DNA of 9,375 nt from Anaerolineaceae bacterium (GTDB taxonomy: Bacteria > Chloroflexota > Anaerolineae > Anaerolineales > Anaerolineaceae): positions 1 to 9,375 of the forward strand of contig DLXG01000308.1 of NCBI GenBank assembly GCA_003448875.1, written 5' to 3'. The translations under genes and the position numbers were made by a program. The notes beneath the pieces were generated by a model. The model was not told where the DNA came from. It saw nothing but the letters and a program-made list of their open reading frames with translations, and ran no database searches. This document shows, in pieces, positions 5,441 through 9,375 of this stretch. Each line of letters opens with the position of its first letter. Positions within the stretch are counted from its first letter, which is position 1.

Positions 5441-5656
5441 ATGAACTTCGAATTATCCCAAGAAGATGCTGCTGTTTTGAATGCCATCCGCCAGGTGTGT
5501 GAAGGAACGGGATTTGGGCGGGTGGTTATTGAAATCTATGGGGGACATATAAAATTAATCGAATCTAGTACCTTTATTCGGGTTGCACGAAATAATAAAA
5601 ATGATAAAATAAGAGACGAAAGCTCGACCGAGGCATTGAATCCCGGAGCAGTGTAA
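5441..5656 (+). CDS. YezD/DUF2292-like small protein
   Basis: A 71-aa protein. Residues about 9-48 (DAAVLNAIRQVCEGTGFGRVVIEIYGGHIKLIESSTFIRV) match the DUF2292/YezD pattern: a short helix, then 'GxVxIxIxxGxIxxIExxxxIR', which forms a small beta-rich unit. In bacteria such proteins are chromosomal, of unknown function, and in some genomes sit near sulfur-assimilation genes. A polar tail follows (ARNNKNDKIRDESSTEALNPGAV). No strong SD is visible (GAAG at 5432-5435). Its stop lies inside the terminator stem, so it is the last gene of the early transcript. The family call rests on motif recall; biological role in the phage is unknown. Confidence 0.72.
   Translation: MNFELSQEDAAVLNAIRQVCEGTGFGRVVIEIYGGHIKLIESSTFIRVARNNKNDKIRDESSTEALNPGAV
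5583..5610 (+). promoter_or_regulatory. Possible sigma70-type promoter inside the YezD-like gene
   Basis: TTGCAC (5583-5588) and TAAAAT (5605-5610) are separated by 16 bases, within an AT-rich stretch. They match the -35 and -10 consensus at 4 of 6 and 5 of 6 positions. A transcript would start near 5617, then meet the terminator at 5642-5676 before the terminase genes. This is weak evidence because AT-rich coding DNA often gives such matches. Confidence 0.25.
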
Positions 5657-5676
5657 AAACTGTTTCCGGGTTTTTT
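5642..5676 (+). terminator. Rho-independent terminator between early and late modules
   Basis: CCCGGA (5642-5647) pairs with TCCGGG (5665-5670), and inside CAGT (5649-5652) pairs with ACTG (5659-5662) around a GTAAAA loop. The stem is followed directly by six T (5671-5676). It overlaps the end of the YezD-like gene and lies 28 bases before the small terminase start. Confidence 0.9.
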
Positions 5677-5703
5677 GTTATGTAAGATTAGATTCAATAC
5701 CCT

Positions 5704-6096
5704 ATGACCAGAGCTAGAATTTCGCGTAACCGAATCAAAAAAGCCATTCCAGGAAGCGGGGGAATCGTGATGATTGTAGCCCGCAAAGCGGGATATTCCT
5801 GGGGTGCTGTGCGTGACGCCATCCGTGCTGATGAGGAACTTTCTCGGATGATGCAGGATGAATCCGAAACAGTCAACGATGTTGCCGAGTTGACCATTGT
5901 GGAAAAGATAAAAGGGGGTGACGAGAACAGTGCCAAGTGGTGGTTGGCAAGAACTAGACGAACTAAATTTGGTGACAGCGTAGATATTACTTCCGGTGGG
6001 CAGCCAATCAAAATTGAGGTTGAATGGAGAACGATAGATGTCGGTCAGAGTGAGACTTCCGGCGCTTCACAAGAATCAAGCGGAGATAGCATTTAG
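5704..6096 (+). CDS. terS: Terminase small subunit
   Basis: A 130-aa protein. The N-terminus (about 8-45, RIKKAIPGSGGIVMIVARKAGYSWGAVRDAIRADEEL) is a helix-turn-helix of the phage small-terminase type, with the usual 'SGGIV..IA...GYS...V' core. A helical middle (ESETVNDVAELTIVEKIKGG) follows, for oligomerisation. Then comes the typical end 'NSAKWWLARTRRTKFGDSVDITSGGQPI', seen in many small terminases. The protein recognises the packaging site and regulates the large subunit's ATPase. ATG 5704 is the first ATG after an in-frame stop (5689-5691), yet no clear SD precedes it. The last 59 bases overlap the large subunit gene, a strong context confirmation. Confidence 0.88.
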   Translation: MTRARISRNRIKKAIPGSGGIVMIVARKAGYSWGAVRDAIRADEELSRMMQDESETVNDVAELTIVEKIKGGDENSAKWWLARTRRTKFGDSVDITSGGQPIKIEVEWRTIDVGQSETSGASQESSGDSI

Positions 6097-7264
6097 CCCA
6101 AAGCGTTTTCGGGTGGTTTGCTGCGGCCGGCGTTTTGGCAAGACTCGTTTGGCAGTTTTGCTGGCGCTAGATGAGGCACTGCGCGGTGGTTCTGTGATGT
6201 GGATTGCACCGTCATTTGACAAGGCTATGATTGGCTGGAGACTGTTTGAAGAATTAAGTGTTCCTCTTTCTGGCTTATTAACTCTTCGGCGAGGCGAGCG
6301 GCGGATTGCGACTGCTTCAGGAGGCTGGATCAGTATCAATTCGGCTGACAGCGAGGGTGGATTGCGCGGGGAAGGACTTTCGTTGGTTGTGGTGGATGAG
6401 GCGGCGTATATAAAAGATTTAAAAAACATCTGGGAGACTGAATTGCGTCCGGCATTAACTGATCGCTTGGGCAAGGCGATTTTTATCTCAACCCCGGCCG
6501 GCTTCAATTATTTTTACGAATTATTTCGCATGGCAGACAATGATCTGAATTGGCAATCGTGGCAACTGCCGTCTTCGGCCAATCCGTTTTTAGATAAATC
6601 GGAATTGGAATCGGCGCATCAGCACTTGCCCGCGTTGGTTTATCGGCAAGAATACGAAGCAGAATTTGTCCAATTAGAAGGTGCGTTATTCCGTAGAGAA
6701 TTTTTTGAACTTGTGGATGATTTGCCTGCTTTGGTTAAAGTGGCTCGCTATTGGGATTTAGCCGCCAGCACAAAAACGCTGGCAGACTATTCGGCAGGCG
6801 TCAAGGTGGGTATTGATAAAGATGGGTTTGTTTATGTAATGGACTGTGTACGCGGGCGCTGGGAGTGGCCGGCGCTGATCCGCATTATTGGCAGTACTGC
6901 GCGGGCGGACGAGAGCGTTTGTACTCAGTATGTGGAGGCGGTTGGGACACAAAGAGGTATGCTCGACCTGTTACATGCAGAACCTACACTGGCGGGAATC
7001 GCTTTTCGGGGAGTGACTTTGCATAAGGATAAAGTTACGCGTGCTAATGCATTTCTGGCTCGAGCGGAGCAGGGCAAGGTTCGATTACTTCGTGGTGCAT
7101 GGAACACCAGTTGGCTGGACGAGATTTGTGCTTTCCCGGCTGCTGAACACGATGATCAGGTAGATGCAACCGTGGGGGCTTTTAATGCCTTGCAAGGTAA
7201 TTATGCGGGGCTTGCCGATTTCTATCGCAGGGAATTGGAGAAGAATGGACGCAATCAAAACTGA
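6038..7264 (+). CDS. terL: Terminase large subunit (packaging ATPase and nuclease)
   Basis: A 408-aa protein; ATG 6038 follows GGAG (6026-6029) by 8 bases, and the alignment-style start LHKNQAEIA...KRFRVVCCGRRFGKT fits. Walker A is CGRRFGKT (29-36), Walker B LVVVDE (116-121), and the coupling motif is STPAG (151-155). The C-terminal RNase H-like nuclease has YWDLA with D240, YVEAVG with E300, and HDDQVDA with D372/D373/D376. The protein cuts concatemeric phage DNA and drives it through the portal using ATP. Length (about 400 aa) is on the short side of usual but all functional motifs are present. It overlaps terS by 59 bases and the portal gene by 20. Confidence 0.96.
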   Translation: MSVRVRLPALHKNQAEIAFSPKRFRVVCCGRRFGKTRLAVLLALDEALRGGSVMWIAPSFDKAMIGWRLFEELSVPLSGLLTLRRGERRIATASGGWISINSADSEGGLRGEGLSLVVVDEAAYIKDLKNIWETELRPALTDRLGKAIFISTPAGFNYFYELFRMADNDLNWQSWQLPSSANPFLDKSELESAHQHLPALVYRQEYEAEFVQLEGALFRREFFELVDDLPALVKVARYWDLAASTKTLADYSAGVKVGIDKDGFVYVMDCVRGRWEWPALIRIIGSTARADESVCTQYVEAVGTQRGMLDLLHAEPTLAGIAFRGVTLHKDKVTRANAFLARAEQGKVRLLRGAWNTSWLDEICAFPAAEHDDQVDATVGAFNALQGNYAGLADFYRRELEKNGRNQN

Positions 7265-8813
7265 TCTAACCGAGCGGTTGGGCGCATTGGTTCAAATGGC
7301 GCAAGCAGCAAATGCGGCTTTATTTGGTCCTGGTGCGCCGCCGCAGCCATTACTGGATGATGAGCCGCCGCGTTTGTTTGAGTATCAGCCAGGTATCAAT
7401 CTGGTGACCGTGCCGCGGGCTGGTTTTGGCGTATTGCCGTTTTCTGTGCTGCGCGCTCTGGCACAAACCAGCAAAGAAATCCGTTTGAACATCGAGCTGA
7501 TCAAGCGGACGATTCGCGGTTTGGAGTGGGACATCATTCCGCGTGTAAAGCAGGTAATTGGTTATCAGGTTGTCACAAAGGAAGTAGTAAAGTTCTTTGA
7601 GCAACCGGACGGTGTACACGATTTTGACTCGTGGGTAAATCAGTTGCTAGAAACATTGTTGACGATTGACGCGGTGACGATTTATCCAGATGTGCAAGAT
7701 GGCAAATTGGTATCATTGGATCTGGTGGATGGCGCGACCATCCGGCCGTTGCTTGATTTGCGCGGGCGTATACCCAGACCGCCGCAGCCGGCTTATTTGC
7801 AAATGTTGTATGGGATGCCGGTAACACATTATTCAGCAAATTGCCTGATCTACGCGCCGCTCAATACGAAGACCCACACGCCGTATGGAGAAAGTCCCAT
7901 TGAGTGGACACTCATGGCGATCAACACGGCGGATCGTCATGATGCAGTGCGTCTGGGTTGGTTCACGGAAGGCAACATCCCAGGCGTGCTGGTGAGTGTT
8001 TCGCCGGATTGGACGCCGGAGCAATTAGCCACATTTACTGAGTATTTTGATGCATTGGCAAAGGGAGATATTCAGCGTGCAAGCAAAATCTTGTTTGTAC
8101 CGGGCAATGGGGCGCAGTCCATTTTTCAGCCGCAGCAGGGGGATGCGGACAAAATTGAAGTTGACAAGTGGCTGATGCAGGTTGTCTGCTGGGCGTTTGG
8201 CAACAACCCAGCGGAATTTGGGCTCATTCCATCATCCGGTCTCGGTGGATCGGGGTATGTTCAGGGCATGGAAAATGCTCATTATCGTTCGATGATTGGA
8301 CCCATCACGGGGTATCTCAAAGCCTTGTTTGACCGCATTATCCGTGATTATATGCACCGCCCAGATTTGCAATTCAAATGGGTTGGCCTAGAGCCGCCCG
8401 AAGACGAGCTACGCCGGGCGCAGATTGACCAGGTATATCTCTCAATGGGGGTATATAGCCCGGCATACGTGCAGGAGCGGTTGGGTGTGCCAGGGGAGTT
8501 TCGGGGAAGTTCGCCGGTTGTCGGGCTGCCTGCGCAGTTTTCATCTTTGTTTGAGCGGGCGGCGAAATACGAGTTGCACCGCTGGCGGCAGAATGCGGTG
8601 GCACTGTTCAAAGGGAAAACCCGCGAGCAATTTATGAGTGATGTTCTACCTTTGGATTTGCAGAACGAAATTCGGGCAAGGCTGAATGTTTGTCGTACGG
8701 CGGATGAAGCGGCTGAGGTGTTTGATTCTCTTCTCAACGGCGGTTTGCAAAAGCGTCTTTTCCCCGCTCAGGAGGTCGGGGAAGTCCAACCCTTTCACTA
8801 TCCATACCCATGA
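7245..8813 (+). CDS. Phage portal protein
   Basis: A 522-aa protein. I chose ATG 7245 (GGAG at 7237-7240 just before) over more upstream in-frame starts inside terL. The sequence has the portal pattern. An early part (about 60-100, GVLPFSVLRALAQTSKEIRLNIELIKRTIRGLEWDI) resembles the portal core strand-helix start. It is followed by 'FFEQPDGVHDFDSWVNQLLETLLTIDAVTIYPD' and 'LDLVDGATIRPLLDLRG'. A C-terminal stem/wing region (YRSMIGPITGYLKALFDRIIRDYMH...FKWVGLEPPEDELRRAQIDQVYLSMGVYSPAYVQERLGVPGEF) is typical, with the late helix that lines the channel. Portals form a 12-mer ring at one head vertex for DNA entry and tail joining. It sits directly after terL, the usual order. Confidence 0.92.
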   Translation: MDAIKTDLTERLGALVQMAQAANAALFGPGAPPQPLLDDEPPRLFEYQPGINLVTVPRAGFGVLPFSVLRALAQTSKEIRLNIELIKRTIRGLEWDIIPRVKQVIGYQVVTKEVVKFFEQPDGVHDFDSWVNQLLETLLTIDAVTIYPDVQDGKLVSLDLVDGATIRPLLDLRGRIPRPPQPAYLQMLYGMPVTHYSANCLIYAPLNTKTHTPYGESPIEWTLMAINTADRHDAVRLGWFTEGNIPGVLVSVSPDWTPEQLATFTEYFDALAKGDIQRASKILFVPGNGAQSIFQPQQGDADKIEVDKWLMQVVCWAFGNNPAEFGLIPSSGLGGSGYVQGMENAHYRSMIGPITGYLKALFDRIIRDYMHRPDLQFKWVGLEPPEDELRRAQIDQVYLSMGVYSPAYVQERLGVPGEFRGSSPVVGLPAQFSSLFERAAKYELHRWRQNAVALFKGKTREQFMSDVLPLDLQNEIRARLNVCRTADEAAEVFDSLLNGGLQKRLFPAQEVGEVQPFHYPYP

Positions 8814-8814
8814 T

Positions 8815-9375
8815 TTGGAAAAGCAGGTTGAGCCGTACCATCCCGAATATGCCGCAAATCGCGTAAAAAGCGCTCTGGAACGGGTAGAGGAAGAGTTACA
8901 GCGAGCGTTGGTGCGCTGGTTTGCCGAATTCCTCGAAGACCTGACGGGCATAGCAAAGGTGACAAAAGATGAACCGCTGCCCGGCTTCCTGCTAGCCCGC
9001 TTGAATGACCAGATATGGTGGAAAACGTGGAGCGAGAAATTAGCCGAGATTTTGACCAGCAATATACTCAGTGCCGCGAGAGCCGGCATCCAAAGCGCCG
9101 GGCGTCAATTACAAATGAAACTCTCATGGGATTACATTCAGCCGGCCGCAATAGAATGGGCGCGGCAAAACGCGGGTAAACTGGTAACCGGCATTTTACC
9201 GGATGTACAAACGGGCATTTCACAGATTGTGACTGCTGGTTTGAGCGAAGGTAAGACAATCTATCAAATTCGAGATGAAATTGCCGGTCTGCGGGATGAC
9301 GCAGAGCAAGCCATTTTCCCAGAGTGGCGGGCGGCTCGCATTGCGCGGACAGAGGTTATCCGGGCTCATGCGCAG
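8815..9375 (+). CDS. MuF/SPP1-gp7-like head morphogenesis protein, 3'-truncated by the window
   Basis: The frame is open from the portal stop to the right edge (187 codons shown). The body begins near LEKQVEPYHPEYAANRVKSALERVEEELQRALVRWFAEFLEDL and ends in EWRAARIARTEVIRAHAQ. The last block, 'ARIARTE..RAHAQ', is the signature start of the MuF/SPP1 gp7 domain; the long helical part before it is usual. Such proteins are minor head proteins that bind the portal and take part in prohead assembly or DNA ejection. The start is uncertain. TTG 8815, one base after the portal stop, is the best-placed codon; ATG 8704 is in frame but would overlap the portal by 110 bases and gives an unlikely Cys/Arg/Ser-rich leader. 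An AGGAGG at 8770-8775 is too far for normal spacing, so re-initiation is likely. Confidence 0.82.
   Translation, partial: MEKQVEPYHPEYAANRVKSALERVEEELQRALVRWFAEFLEDLTGIAKVTKDEPLPGFLLARLNDQIWWKTWSEKLAEILTSNILSAARAGIQSAGRQLQMKLSWDYIQPAAIEWARQNAGKLVTGILPDVQTGISQIVTAGLSEGKTIYQIRDEIAGLRDDAEQAIFPEWRAARIARTEVIRAHAQ

Noticed and set aside
5780..5792. CCCGC-AAA-GCGGG hairpin
   Set aside because: Only 5 bp with a 3-base loop, inside the conserved HTH-coding part of the small terminase and without a T tract; likely chance.
8704..8811. Upstream ATG start for the MuF-like protein
   Set aside because: Would overlap the portal by 110 bases and encode a Cys/Arg/Ser-rich leader that looks like an out-of-frame reading of the portal C-terminus.
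8646..9089. Minus-strand open frame of 147 codons
   Set aside because: Antisense to the MuF-like protein, whose frame carries clear family signals.
1..9375. CRISPR array, insertion sequence, integrase or att-site duplication
   Set aside because: No spaced direct repeats of CRISPR type, no transposase or integrase motifs in any frame, and no second copy of the tRNA-like 3' end that would mark an att site.

Overview
The window is a stretch of a tailed double-stranded DNA bacteriophage or prophage (Caudoviricetes). Every gene I can support lies on the + strand, and the genes are packed with ATGA-type or short overlaps. It runs from the end of an early/replication module into the start of the packaging and head module. 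The host cannot be proven from the sequence. A DnaD/phage-replisome-organizer protein followed by a DnaC/DnaI-like helicase loader is the arrangement common in phages of Bacillota and related groups. The style of several small proteins would also fit Chloroflexota; that is inference only.

Layout. Positions 1-1253 hold the 3' part of a phage protein of uncertain function with an acidic linker. It overlaps a PolB-type 3'-5' exonuclease (1250-1912). A structured 82-base gap (1913-1994) leads to two small phage genes (1995-2189 and 2176-2478; the second is a four-cysteine protein). A 231-base gap (2479-2709) carries a tRNA-like RNA with perfect acceptor and T arms but an abnormal interior, a clean hairpin, and a long GC-rich leader stem. 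Next come a 62-aa unknown protein (2710-2898), a probable winged-helix protein (2895-3284), a replisome organizer (3287-4207) with iteron-like repeats inside its linker, and an AAA+ helicase loader (4204-5112). Three small genes follow: a 58-aa protein, a 42-aa membrane protein and a YezD/DUF2292-like protein. A strong intrinsic terminator (5642-5676) closes this module.

After the terminator the late module begins: small terminase (5704-6096), large terminase (6038-7264), portal (7245-8813) and a MuF/SPP1-gp7-like head morphogenesis protein cut by the right edge (8815-9375).

How the genes work together. The exonuclease, winged-helix protein, organizer and loader would start and support phage DNA replication. 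The repeats inside the organizer gene are a candidate origin, as in the lambda O gene. The terminase pair would cut and pump concatemeric DNA through the portal into a prohead whose assembly involves the MuF-like protein. The least ordinary signals are the tRNA-like RNA with a possible nested pseudoknot (2494-2601) and the repeats in the organizer gene.
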